64,000 nucleotides of DNA from Phyto melanocephala (lineage: Eukaryota > Arthropoda > Insecta > Diptera > Rhinophoridae), in assembly GCA_941918925.1 (NCBI GenBank), contig OW799237.1:58947997-59011996 (forward strand), given 5' to 3'. Below, piece after piece: positions 33,531 to 45,303 of this stretch; position 1 is the stretch's first letter, and each line of letters begins with the position of its first letter. The notes under the pieces are model-generated. The model saw only the letters and a list, made by a program, of their open reading frames with translations, made no database searches and was not told where the DNA came from. The translations under genes were made by a program, and so were the position numbers.

Positions 33531-35998
33531 AATATTGTAGTAATTACAAATGCAAATTTATAAACTCTTTTAAACTTTTATGTGCAAGTTATAAGAAAAC
33601 AGTGTTGACAGAGTGTATTTCGAATCTTTTATTCCCTTAGACGTTTATTTTTATTTGATTTAAGATTATATATAATCTGACAATTTAGTTTAGATGTCAT
33701 CATAGATTTGGAATTTGTATAAGGTTTACTGTGTTCTACTTAGTAATCTAGTCCTTTTAATAGCTAAAGGGCTAACAAAATTTAGTCATCATTCTCTTGG
33801 TTTATTCTTCTATTGAAGTGTAAGGCAGTTGTACTCTTCTCTTATCCTAGTTAGTTTTATACAAATTTTGTATGATTCATGATTTGACTGGTGTCACAAT
33901 CTTATTTAAAAGGTAAAAGCAACCTTCAAAAGCATGTTTTAAAGGAAGAAATATATCGCAAATTTTATACGTTTCATCTTACGATATGTTAGAACAGAGA
34001 TATTAATTACCATTGGATGGGAGAGTTATATATATATTTATATCGTTCTTGCTCTGGCCGCATTTCACGAATACTATAATAGGATTAACCAGTGACTTCA
34101 AAAAGCGCTAGAGGAAATACTGGAGTTGTGTCAAACGACACGTCCTCAAAGGCCAAGTTATGGTTTTGAAAAGACGATGGTTCCGGTCGCCGAATGGTAC
34201 ATAGTGTCATCCATTAGTAATTACCACTCGCTTGGGCCAATGTCATCCATATATTCATATAAAAAATCATTGATTATGATACGTTCTTAATTGACCGTAA
34301 CGCAAGGATAAGATTAATTTCTGAAGAAATAAACGATCTAATTGACGGCCATTTTGTTTATTACCAAACCCGCTAAGCCAAAAATAGGCCTAATCGTAGT
34401 ACATATTTAATTTAGCGACAAAACATCAGTCGAATCGATGACTGATTTTTAAAGTAAATTTGAATAATTTGGTAGCTTTGTTAAAGCATTAATCTATCAA
34501 TGATGATTTGCCGGTGTATAATGGTCATAAATATCAAAAAATAAGCGCACACTTCTTTGTTTGAGAGTTTAAAGGTAAGTTTGAAGAATCTATCTACAGC
34601 CAATGCTCAATAAAGATCTGTGAAGACAATTTGGACAAACGAGTGAACTTGTGCAAAACGGTCATTTACTATTTGCCTCATGTCTTATTCCATAAATAAC
34701 TCTGTCCTATATACTCTATGATTTAATAAACTAAAATATCAACCAAAATACTAAAAACTGTGTCTTCGATTGAATTTAAATTTTGCGTTTATTTTGGGAC
34801 ACCAGTTTTATTTATTGACCACTCATTATTATTTTTTTATTCTTCTTTCTTCTAAACATACACACACTGACATTTTACTGTCACTAATCGAATACACATA
34901 AACATTTTAGGATTTACTGTTTTACATAATATTCAATCATTTCCAAAAAACTGTAAAATCAGCAATAATTTGTTATTTTATAAAGCCTGATTTTCGTAAA
35001 GAAAATAATAAATATATGTTTATATAAGAGGAAGAGCCTATAAGTCCAATAAATTTAATATCCAATATATACAAGAAAAAAATGCAAATATTAAATATAT
35101 TATGACATACAAGCATTTCTACCCATTAACAGCACATACATACATATATACACACGTATTATATACATACTCAGTTTAAGTTAATATAAAAGGGCAATCT
35201 ATAATAAGATTATTTAACAATATGTTACTTACAGTATGCAATATGAAAATAAAATCCCCAATTAAAATTATAATAAAATTAAATGTGCAAATCCCTTTCT
35301 CGGTTTCGTGTTTTAAGTTAACAGTAGATATGAAAACCAACCATTAAAATGAGGTAATGTTTTCAATTTAATATCAAACAATAATCTTTTTCTTTCTAAA
35401 TTCTATGGACTGTACTGAAACTTACATAAATATTTTTTTTTACAAGAATATTTGAATTATTTGTTAAAATTTTTTGTTTACTGTAATTTGTAATTAAGCT
35501 AGTTAAGAACAGCAAAATAAAGATAATTGAAATTATAATTGATAACAAACATAATCTAATACTATTATGGATAATTCCTACTCTTCATTAATTAAATTTC
35601 GCTATTAAATCATTAAAATGAAACATAATATTTGTCCAGAATACAAAAATTAAATGATTTCTTTTTCATAATATTTTGGTAGTTGTATTGATTAATTATA
35701 AATAATTGTAGCACGTAAGAAAATACAATAAAGTTTACTGCAATACAATGAAAGAAGTTCAACGTTTTTGAACTTAAAACCCATAAAAGGGGCAGCAAAA
35801 GTATTCATACAATACGTGTATTAAAAAACAATTGTTTTCATTTGCATTTTAAACAATCTCAATTACAAAATTACGCGTATAAATGCATTATCTTGGTGAA
35901 GAGTGATGATAATTTACATTTACTGTTTCCAAAACATGTAACATGAAAATTAATCAGGTTTTTAAGAAGACTGAGATTTTCAAATTATCAAGAGCACT
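33531..35998. other. AT-rich non-coding DNA
   Basis: Mostly featureless. The portion 34050-34450 is less AT-rich and may hold a decayed retroelement, but motifs were too weak to annotate. Confidence 0.45.
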
Positions 35999-35999
35999 A

Positions 36000-36487
36000 A
36001 TACTACATTTACACCTGAGCGAAATCTAGAAGATTTGATTTAAAATCTTTTTTAAAATCTATACCATTTATACCACTATTTTTTGACATTTTGCAAGATT
36101 TCGTTTTCAAAACAGTATATTTATTTACAAGGTGGTTTGCGAGGCTCTCTATGCTCTACTTTTCCATAATTCAAACTCCATATAAAAAAAATGTAAACAA
36201 TAAAGTACTTGTGCAATTGCAACCACCAAGGCGAATTTAATGATAATGAATTCGCCTTGGCAACAACTTTATATATTTTGATTGAATTTTTCTTTATGTA
36301 GCGTAGAATATTTTATTACATTTTAATAAAAACTACAGTTGCATCACGAAGTAGTACTAGATTTTAAGTAGATTCTGCCAAAATCTATTGGCGAAGTAGA
36401 TTTCGTTTTGTAGATCTAGTAGAAATGAACAAGATTTCGCTCAAAATCTTAAGGGTAGTAGATTTTGTGTAGGTGTACATGTAGTAT
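36000..36487. repeat. Inverted-repeat element with internal palindrome
   Basis: The outer inverted repeat ATACTACATTTACACCT / ATACTACATGTACACCT is followed on both arms by GAGCGAAATCT and AAATCTA-type words. In the centre lies a perfect 12-bp palindrome, CCAAGGCGAATT with inverse, separated by 11 bases (36226-36260). Non-coding. Confidence 0.6.
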
Positions 36488-36556
36488 AAGATATAAATGA
36501 AATATATGTATGAGATTTTTGCTTCTGTTTTACGAATATATTTTCTAAATATCATT

Positions 36557-37000
36557 CTATTCGTCTATTCGGAGTACGACGAAAAAGAGAAAAGAGTGAA
36601 GATACGATACGAAAGTCAAATATTGAACTTTTCTGTAATTGTTAAAGTAAAAATTTTTGATATTTTTTAGCCTTATTAGAAAAGTTGTTGACATAATTTC
36701 TTTTTGATATATTTGTTTAATAAAAGAAATAACAGGAAACAGCTCGTTAATTTTCAAAGCTAAATGATACATACATATACGCATATTTTTAAAGGCCGTT
36801 ATGTGAGCTTTTAGTATACAAAAATATTTCCGAATTTGCTTGTAGGATTCTTTATTCGAGCAGAAAAGCCGTTTTTTAAAGGCTAAATTATTTCCTAAAT
36901 AATTAAAATCTGCATCCCGAAGTATTAAAAAAAGTGATTGAAAGTTGGTAGTGTTCACACAAGCCAGCCGCGTCGCCCACATTCTTAAAACTTTATTCAA
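36557..37000 (-). other. 147-codon open frame, function unknown
   Basis: This is the longest unassigned frame outside the mobile elements. Its first part (MNKVLRMWATRLACVNTTNF) lies in a short GC-rich patch; the rest is F, K, Y, N and I rich as expected from AT-rich DNA. No domain, signal or splice support. Probably not a gene. Confidence 0.15.
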
Positions 37001-37547
37001 CTACCAATGACATGAAGTTGTTCTTCTGATTGATTCCAATTATTCGTTATGACACTGTAGTACAATATTTTAATACAAAGTTGCGTTGGCTGAGGAGTCA
37101 AATCAATGTTTCATGGCATTTTTATTTTTTTTATTTTACGAAATATGCCTTTCGTGCTTTCATTCCTACTGCTATTCTGTTTAAGAAACAATTTTATTTT
37201 CATATAAAAATTTTTTATTCGTAAGTGTGATCAATCAGTAGAAACAAATAAATGATATGTGGCTAAAAAAAATATGTAAAAAACTTTAGTAAAACATTGA
37301 AATTCATTTACCAGAAATCAAATATATTTTGATTGAATAGCTAAAGTGAGAATATTATCAGATAGATAATTTACCACCATTTACTCCACTCCACCATTTA
37401 CTTTTGACATAAGTTTTATGAATTTGGTATGGCTGCAACGACATTAAATTTTTTTGGATTTTAACTTTTAATTCTTTTTATTTTTTACACGAAACAAAAG
37501 CAATTAATGGTTATCGTTTGTTCAAAATAAAACGAATTTATAAAATT

Positions 37548-38345
37548 TTACAATATGAACACTATATTCAGCTGTGCTAAATTTTTGTTACCCACCACCA
37601 ATTTCGTGTAGTACTTTTAATCCATAAAATTGATTATTTTGCTTATAACTCTATTGAATATAAATATTAATATTTATTTGTTTTCTTATATTTAGACCCA
37701 AAATGAAACCTAAGTATTACTATACCACAATATTTGAGAAAAAGGCACTTAAGTGGGCGTGTCAAAGTAAATTCCGTTAATGAATTCAATTTAGATATTT
37801 TAATATCGTCTCTCTTATTCTTTCTAAATCTTTGTCCATAGAGAAATTGTATGAATTTAAGAAAAGTCGTTAAATAGGAGGTGGGCATTTAAGTGTGTGT
37901 GTGTGTGTGTGTGTGTGTGTCACCTTCATTTTTCATTATAAGAATATTATAAACAAATTCCTATATTTGCATTATTTCAGAATAGTACACAAATTCTGTC
38001 GGTTTTATGACGTTTTGAAATTGATTTAATAGTAGATTTTGTCATATTCAAGAGGGGGCGTTGAAGAAGGCGTGTCAAAGTTATTTTTGACAGTAGATAT
38101 TAAAACGCTGGGATCATGACTCTATCAACAATCATACAATTTTTAGAGAAACATACATATCTTTACCAAATTAATAAACCTGTGATATTTTATTACTTTA
38201 CGTCTATGCATTCAGTAGTAATTGCATTTTATTTGATGAGAGAAAGAAATTTTTGTATAACCTACTCTAGCATTACAATCTATAATTTTCTTCCTAATAG
38301 ACCGATTCGCTTATTTTCAATACCAAATATTCTGCCAAAATTTAA
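37548..38345 (-). mobile_element. Helentron-like element without nested mariner
   Basis: The minus-strand 3' end shows GGTGGTGGGTAAC, the hairpin arms degraded to TTAGCACAGCTGAAT and a shortened end. The body includes GGGCGTGTCA units, a GT microsatellite (about 37890-37921) and the block TTGGTATTGAAAATAAGCG. The mariner present in two other copies is absent. Confidence 0.65.
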
Positions 38346-38359
38346 TAATTAAATTTATT

Positions 38360-38609
38360 TATGATACTCGAGTGGTAAAATGCCGGGAGCAAGCATTGTT
38401 TATTTTAAAAATGTAATTTTTTTTTAAATTTTTTTTTATTTAATTTCTCAAATTTTGATAAGCCTGTCGCATAATCATTAAGTACTTATGTAATTAAAAT
38501 AATACGGTATAGTTTTAAGTATTCTAATATTAAATGTTTGTAAATCTTGTACAATGGAAAAAAATGAAGTCTCAATAAAGTTAACTAACTAACTAACTAT
38601 GATACTCGA
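38360..38609 (+). mobile_element. Retroposed insert with 12-bp target duplication
   Basis: TATGATACTCGA occurs at 38360-38371 and again at 38598-38609. Between them lie 226 bp ending in a TAAC repeat tail (CAATAAAGTTAACTAACTAACTAAC, positions about 38572-38597). Target duplication plus a 3' short-repeat tail indicates LINE-mediated insertion of a SINE or 5'-truncated LINE. The insert's own sequence is not recognised. Confidence 0.75.
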
Positions 38610-38746
38610 AATATTGTATTATGTGAGGCATACTTTAAGGAGTAGTTAATTTTCCTACATACTACTGAACTTTAACATTTTACCACTTAATTTATGTAAC
38701 GACGTTTGATATTAACCATAATGTACTGGTGTGTACATACGGGAGC

Positions 38747-39083
38747 TTTGTGGAATGTTACAAAGTATTGCCAATAGATGGCACAGCTACCATAAGTAGA
38801 CGAAGATCACATCTAACCTGATCAATATAACAGTAGAGTTTGTTGCGTGTATATCAGTTTAAGTTTGATGATTAAGGTGTATAACAATAAGTGAAATAAT
38901 AAATAAAATACTGAATTGTTTTTTTTTTGTAAAAAAATGTTTACAATGTAAAATTCAAGAGTTAATATTTGCAGTACAAAAGAATCACAGAGTATTTAAA
39001 GACAATAAACCAACGTTTAACGTAACAACATCAATGTCATAATTTAATAAAAGTTCTCGCCAGGTATAATTTTGTGGAATGTT
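38747..39083 (+). repeat. Possible second insert between 13-bp direct repeats
   Basis: TTTGTGGAATGTT flanks a 311-bp segment (38760-39070) containing CAATAGATGGCAC and AATAAATAAAATACTGAATTG, reminiscent of an LTR or retroposon end. Without a terminal TG..CA or tail the nature is uncertain. Confidence 0.35.
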
Positions 39084-39167
39084 TTCCAATATTTAAAAAA
39101 TAAATTTTTCCAAAAATGCTTTTTTGAAAAAGCATTACATAACATTACATTACATTAATAATGGAAA

Positions 39168-40495
39168 GCTTTGTCTTTCCGTTTGTAACACACCAAAATA
39201 TTCATCTTATTTATATGTGGTAAATAGTACATTTTTTATGACAAGAAATTTTACCAAAATATTTATAATACTTCAGAAATGTTTGGTATTCAAAATGGCC
39301 GTAATAGCAAAAAGAGCTTAAAAGAGTTATAAGTTGTGTTGCAGGAGTAGGTCATCAAAAAGTGTTTTTAACGTCAAATAAAAAGCGATTGCATCTAAAC
39401 GCATTGAAGTAAAGCCATAACTTTTTTCAAGTTAAATTCTACAAACTCTCGAAAACTGCTCAAATCCATGCATTTCAAACGATTTATAGATCAAAAGGGC
39501 ATTTTAGTCTAGTTAAAATTTAAAACGTCAATAAATCGACAGATAAAAACTATTATAAAAATGAAAAGTAAAGGCGATCCGCCGACCTGTACGCCAACCT
39601 ACAATATAACGATTTATCTCTACACACACAGACTTTAAAGAATCTTGGGCTCTGTGTTTTAATGTCTGAGTAGAAATCATCATTAGGAATTACAAAGGCA
39701 CGCCCACCTCTCGCATATGACATAACCTACTACTAATGATATTCAAAACGTCAAAAAACTGACAGCAAATGATCATGATGAAATTTTGCAAATGTGACTT
39801 TCTTGTCAATGTCATTTAAATATCAGAAAGCAATGATGGCATGCCCACTTTTACGCTCTTCTTTAATTTTATATGGACAATTTTGAATGATTAAAAGACT
39901 CTATAATGCAATATATTAGAACATGGAATAGAATATAAAGAAATTAACAGAAAATACTTACCACTTACTAAAATGTGGCTGATTTGAATGTATCGATTTC
40001 GTAGAATTTTGCAACACAATTTTATATTTACAACTGCTTTAAAATCCGTATGAAATAGGTTTTCCTTTTTACCCACTTCTTCTCAGTAGAGTATTACAAA
40101 ACCTTGCACACACCTACTTTGATATTTAAAATTTTTATATCATTTATGTTTTTTTTAATCAACTATATTAGTATAGGAGAATGAAGTACTATACCCTCAC
40201 AAAATTAATACTATTCTTTAACTACATCAAGCCAACAAGTCTCACTCGTCAGTTTTCATAAAATGCAACATTGTGGTAAAAAACAGTGGGAAGTATCAAC
40301 GCTATTGTAGAAATAATAATATATAAATACTTAATATAAAGAAAATAATAAACGTAAAAAAATAAATTAGCAGCAAATCAAATTCAAACAAAGTTGAAAC
40401 TTGTTTCATTTAAATAGATTATTCCATAGTGATTACTATTAATAACAAGATAATAAGTTTTGGTGGTGGGTATAAAAAATTCGGCACAGCTGCCC
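39168..40495 (+). mobile_element. Helentron-like element, nearly full-length, no mariner
   Basis: Starts inside the 5' block (CTTTCCGTTTGTAACACACC) and follows the family order through GCGATTGCATCTAAACGCAT, ACGCCAACCTACAATATAACG and TAGATTATTCCATAGTGATTA. It ends GGTGGTGGGTATAAAAAATT then CGGCACAGCTGCC, where the hairpin is cut off. The 5' terminal motif itself is missing. Confidence 0.65.
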
Positions 40496-41328
40496 TTCCA
40501 GATTTCCAGCCCTTCCAGATTTATCAAGGTATACTAAAAATTATCTCTAAACATTGGCGTGTACTAAAAAAATTACTTAAAATCTATTCCATCATACATT
40601 TACACATTTACACACATATTCATTGAAATGCTTCTTTTTTATACAAAAGCAAATATGGTTAAAAAAAACACATAAATTTATGAAAAGCAAATAGATATAA
40701 AATAAAAATATTTTCAACTAAATCGAAACAATGTTTTATCTATAATTATTATTTAGAAGCACATACAAATACATCTCAGCTACTTTGGCTGATTTCCTTT
40801 TTTTTTTTTTTTTTTTGTTATTTCGTTTTATTTCTGAGATACGATTTGTTTAACTTGAAATAAAAGCGAATTGGCAGTTAGTCAAGTTTTATATTAAAAG
40901 GAAATAGAAATAAAAAAAATAAATACTAAATAAAATAAACTACTGTAAGATATATTTCGTATTTGTAAGGTATTAAAGTCGCTATTTAAGTTAATAGTAT
41001 TTAAATGAAAATGAAAGAAAAAACTACATAGAAAAAGGATTTATTTTTGAAGAGGAAAGTGAAAAAGTAGATTAGACGGGAATGAAAAAGTAGATAAATG
41101 GAATTTTTTTATTGCTAACAATTTTAAAACTAAAATTAAAAGGAATTTATAGGAAAGCAGGGAGTAAATAACATATTCCGTTTTAAGGATAAGGAATTTA
41201 TTCAATCAACATTTTTGTCATATCTAAGGGGTTTTTGCAAAGGAAAATATGAGTGAAAAAGCAAAAAGGGGGAGATATATATTTCATCTATAGTTCTTCT
41301 ACTAAATAATTATGTTTCTTCTGCTTAC
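40496..41328. other. Putative intronic AT-rich DNA
   Basis: T19 run at about 40798-40816; no other feature. Lies downstream of the candidate exon at 41329-41385 on the minus strand. Confidence 0.45.
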
Positions 41329-41385
41329 CGGTTTGGCTTTAGGATTCTGTTTGGCTTGACGTTTTGGCTTCAACATATTCCGGAG
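41329..41385 (-). CDS. Candidate internal coding exon of a minus-strand host gene
   Basis: Minus strand: an AATTCCACAG acceptor, 57 bp open in phase 0 translating LRNMLKPKRQAKQNPKAKP, then the donor GTAAGC. GC content and lysine/glutamine/proline-rich, coding-like composition contrast with the surroundings. Entry phase 0 matches the donor phase of the exon at 45223-45303. The combined peptide is strongly basic. An alternative is a first exon using the internal ATG (MLKPKRQAKQNPKAKP). I do not recognise the protein. Confidence 0.5.
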
Positions 41386-43072
41386 CTGTGGAATTTTTGT
41401 AATGTTTTCGCTTGTGATGCAAAAATGTACTTGTACAAATATACGCTCACAACCAACACACTATCACGCACACGTACATGCAAATACTATTACTTAACGC
41501 TACGTTTCGAATAATAAAGTAAATGTTGCAGGTTGTTGTCAATGTTATTGTTATTTTTATTTTTATTGTCGATATCGATGATGTCGTTGCTGACTTACTA
41601 ACAGATGACAAACATTTAGTAATTTTTTGTACAGAAGCCGTTTTCAGTTAATGTTTCTCTTTCTATTATTAACCGATGTGTTTGTTTATCTTTTTGACTT
41701 TTTGTTCTGTAAAAAATTTAGGAATTGCAACCTTTATATATTGTTGTTGTAGTTGGTTCTATATTTTATTGGTATTTTCCTTAAAGATGTTGTTTTCTAT
41801 TGTTATAAATACTACTGTCCTCTCGTCCTCTCATAACAGTTTATTGTTTAGAAACGTCCATTGGTTTCCTTTCAGTGTGAGTATGTATTTCAAATTTCCT
41901 TTTTCGTGCGATGTACGATGGAATGTTGTTGTGATCAAACAAAGAATTGGATATTTTTTTCTTGCTTAATTTTATTATGTTTAATTTATTATTAAGTTTT
42001 TTCTCTTTTTTTTTAATTTATGTTACACTTGACAACAGTGGTTATTTGTCTAAATGAAATTTCCAAAACAAAATGAGGGAGAGAAAGAGAATAAAGAAAC
42101 AAATTGTTGAAGCTGTAATAAGTATATTTTTTCAATGTTTAATTATAATTTACAAGCTACTGCAGGTTCGAGCCACATAACAATCATGCACAAATTGAAA
42201 TTAAATATTTTCTACATTCCCAATATTTATTTGTGTTAATGTGAGCGTTTGGCGTTCGCAGTCAATATTTAATAACTTTAACTAACTTTCACTTTTTTGG
42301 TGCGAACTTGAACAAAAAAAAATTTAATTGCTTTAAAAATATCTAAACGGTTTATAGCATGCCAATATTTTACCTACAAAACAATAAAAAATTAACAACA
42401 ACAACAATAAGTAAATAAGGTAAACAAATTTAAATTCTTAAAATATTTTTGCTTTGTATGTAGTTCTTTTTGTGTCTCTTGTTAAGTCAAGTGCTGCCTA
42501 CATAAATAATTATACAAAAATGAAAATAAAATTTAAATTTGTTATTTCTTTAAACGACTGTTCAGAACAATTTAATGCAAGCATAAGTTCAGCAACGTTC
42601 AATATCCGAACCGCAAAGTAGTGGCTGAGATCTACAGCATAAACAATCCTTTGGTTGTCGGAAAAATCTATTACAATTTTTAAGTTTTAAAAATATTCCT
42701 TTGAACAATGATTTAAATGCATCCGCCAACAGTCGTTGTTGCAGACTTTGTTAAATATTATAAACGCAGTTCTGTTAGATACGGCGCATTTTGTCTTTCA
42801 AATTTCATTCATGTTTGGAAACGTCAGTCTGTGCAATTTATTAATGGAGTCATACACGCTTCAATTATGTTACGGGCGCTTTAGGAAAATTTTGTAAGAA
42901 ACTTACTTAAGGCTTAATGGTTAAGCCAACAAGCAGAATCAGGAGTCTAAAATAATGCAAGAGGCACAATATTTTATAAAATGGTTATGTAGGTCCATTT
43001 TTCTTTCTTTGTGAAAAAACAGCGCTTCGTCAACAACGTTGACGTTTTTTCAAATATAACATTTTGGCTTGT
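41386..43072. other. Putative intronic DNA
   Basis: AT-rich; an open frame of 97 codons at 41676-41969 is hydrophobic and phenylalanine-rich, without motif. GTTATTGTTATTTTTATT and GATATCGATGATGTCG words near 41540-41590 are unremarkable. Confidence 0.45.
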
Positions 43073-43343
43073 TACATATCGACCCCTGAGCGCGAAAATA
43101 TCGTATGTTACGCCTTTTTAGAAATCAACTTTTTTTATGCAAATTGGTTCTACATTCATTGATCCATCTGCTGATAAAATATTATAGCGATAACTGTTTT
43201 AGTTACGGAGATAACGCAGTGTACATTTTATCGTATGTAGCATTATTATTTACGTTTCCATTTATTTAAAAGCAATAAAAATGCTTTCCTGAAGATTTTT
43301 TTTTGTAACATACAATAATTTCGCGCACAGGAATCGATATTTA
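43073..43343. repeat. MITE with 38-bp TIRs
   Basis: The left end TACATATCGACCCCTGAGCG and the inverted right end TAAATATCGATTCCTGTGCG both continue CGAAA..A.CGTATGTTAC-like for about 38 bp. The 271-bp element has a non-coding interior. Confidence 0.75.
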
Positions 43344-45222
43344 CTTATCCAATAGAGCACTTATTCTAAGTACCTCTTGAAGGTGCTTTGATTACGGCTC
43401 AGTAAGTAACCATCATTGCCGACGGTCATTTACTTTGATCTCCTGAGTCACCGAATGTTGTAAAAACAGAAAACATATTCGTTTTGGCAATCGCTTTATT
43501 CAATTCAGGCAAAGTACATTTTCCATATGCTCCGAATTACTTTTGGCAATTCAAACGTTTCGAAACAGAACTCTGCAGCTCCATCTAAAAGAGTTTGGTA
43601 ACGCAACTAAATCTTTATCGAAACTTAAATTATTTCTCATTTATGTATGCTGATATGGACTTTCCCTACTTTCGCATATTCCTTTTTTTGACAGCCTTTT
43701 ATCTCTGTTTTTCAGCCTCTGATCCATTTTTAGTGGAGAATCCTGTATTCATTAAACATGCAATTATTATTGTCTTTTTTATATAAGTATATGCTGGATA
43801 TACATTTGTAGGGATTGGTTTCATCTCTGAACGTTTGTACAATTTTAATATATTTGAGGGCGATGTATCTTTTATTATTAAAAAATATACCTTTGGCCAA
43901 ACGAATAAGTAACAATTAATTGGAAACATTTACTGTTTATAGAAGAAAAAAACACATAATGATAAAAAATACACGCAGCACAAATACATACGTATGTGCC
44001 TACATTGACCAATAACCAAGGACATGTGTTATTGCTATGCATATAAATGGTTCGTCATTAAAATGAGAAATATAAGAGAATAATGACACTAAAACAAGAC
44101 AATCCACACAAAAAAACACACTGACAAAATAACTTTAAATTATAAAAAAATTGTATAGAAAATCATCTTGTGTATGTCGTCTGTATAAACGAAATATCCT
44201 TGCCTTCACTCGCAAAAGCGCAAAAGAGCTAAGTCCGCCTTATTGTGCAAATTTAGTTTTTAATGCATCGATTGCAGTAAAACAAAATGACAAAATATTT
44301 GCTGTCTAGTTGTTGTTTTGCAATGATATGTTAACGTGGACTGTATTTATAGTTTTCAAATAAATATAAAATTTGTAGCAGGTTTTCCCACTCCTTTAAA
44401 ATTGATTAAATTAGGCTTAGCTTCCTTACGAGTGAAGGTAACGATATGTTTGCGTTTAATTAAAGTACACAGGTAAATAATAATATTGGCATCATTATAT
44501 AGACCAGCATGTAAGAATTTGTATGTGCGATGAATAAAAAAAGGACATTGAACAGCAACAAACAAATAAGAACAACACAAAGAAAATTAATATGATTTTG
44601 TACCATTTGGAAACGTATATTTTACTAATTAAATGTTAAAATAGAAAGTCTTTGTTAAAGTTATTTCGGTTTTGTCTATTAATATTTCTGTGGCAAAAAG
44701 GAAAAACTGCTTGAATTGACGATAGATACAATCACACCGTTGCAATTTCGCAAATTTTTAATTATTTCGGACAACTTTACCAGAAGTTACAGAGTAAAAC
44801 TAAAAAAACTTTACTTTAAAGGAATCAATTTATTAAAATCAACTCAAAAATTAAAAAGTTCTTTCCCGGGAAAAACTATAAAAACCGACATAAGTAGTTT
44901 TTCCTTATTGCTACAGATTTAAAAAGTTAAAAATCTGTAAAAATTAATGACAAGCGATTTAGTAAAGCGTTCTATGTTGCAAACAAAAGGTAAACTCTGT
45001 CTTTTTAATCTATAATTTAACACAAATGTTATGCAAAAAACTTCAATAGTAATTGAACATAATCATTTATTTTGGATACAAAAGGCAATAACACGACACA
45101 AACAAAAATATGTACATTTCCCCAAGACATTAAAAAACAATAAGAAAAAAGTAAATAAAAATAAATAAATAAAAGAAAGTACGAGTAGGGGAAACAAGGC
45201 TAACAAAGCATACGTCTCTTAC
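43344..45222. other. Putative intronic DNA
   Basis: No gene or repeat recognised. Short frames at 43595-43929 overlap on opposite strands and look random. Confidence 0.45.
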
Positions 45223-45303
45223 CTTTTTCGGTTTCTTTAGGGAAACAGTACGTGAATACTGATGATAAACCTGAACATGATTTGAGGTAAATTTTCCCAA
45301 CAT
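45223..45303 (-). CDS. Candidate first coding exon of a minus-strand host gene
   Basis: Minus strand ATG at 45303 after AACTTCTCC, with an in-frame TAA five codons upstream, opens 27 codons: MLGKFTSNHVQVYHQYSRTV then SLKKPKK. It ends exactly in phase 0 at the strong donor AAG/GTAAGAG (45222-45216). Composition is clearly better than background. The next phase-0 exon candidate is 3.8 kb downstream at 41329-41385. Upstream, a T14 run before GGTTGTGAACGAG could be the tract of a leader-exon acceptor. Product unidentified; its basic C-terminal stretch is the only visible property. Confidence 0.55.

Noticed and set aside
34050..34450. Minus-strand NDFLYEYMDDIGPSEW-like stretch resembling a gypsy/mdg1 RT active site (YMDD)
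   Set aside because: Surrounding RT motifs could not be found in order and several stops intervene; may be chance.
36557..37000. 147-codon minus-strand open frame as a gene
   Set aside because: Amino-acid composition mirrors AT-rich DNA, no motif, no splice or start support.
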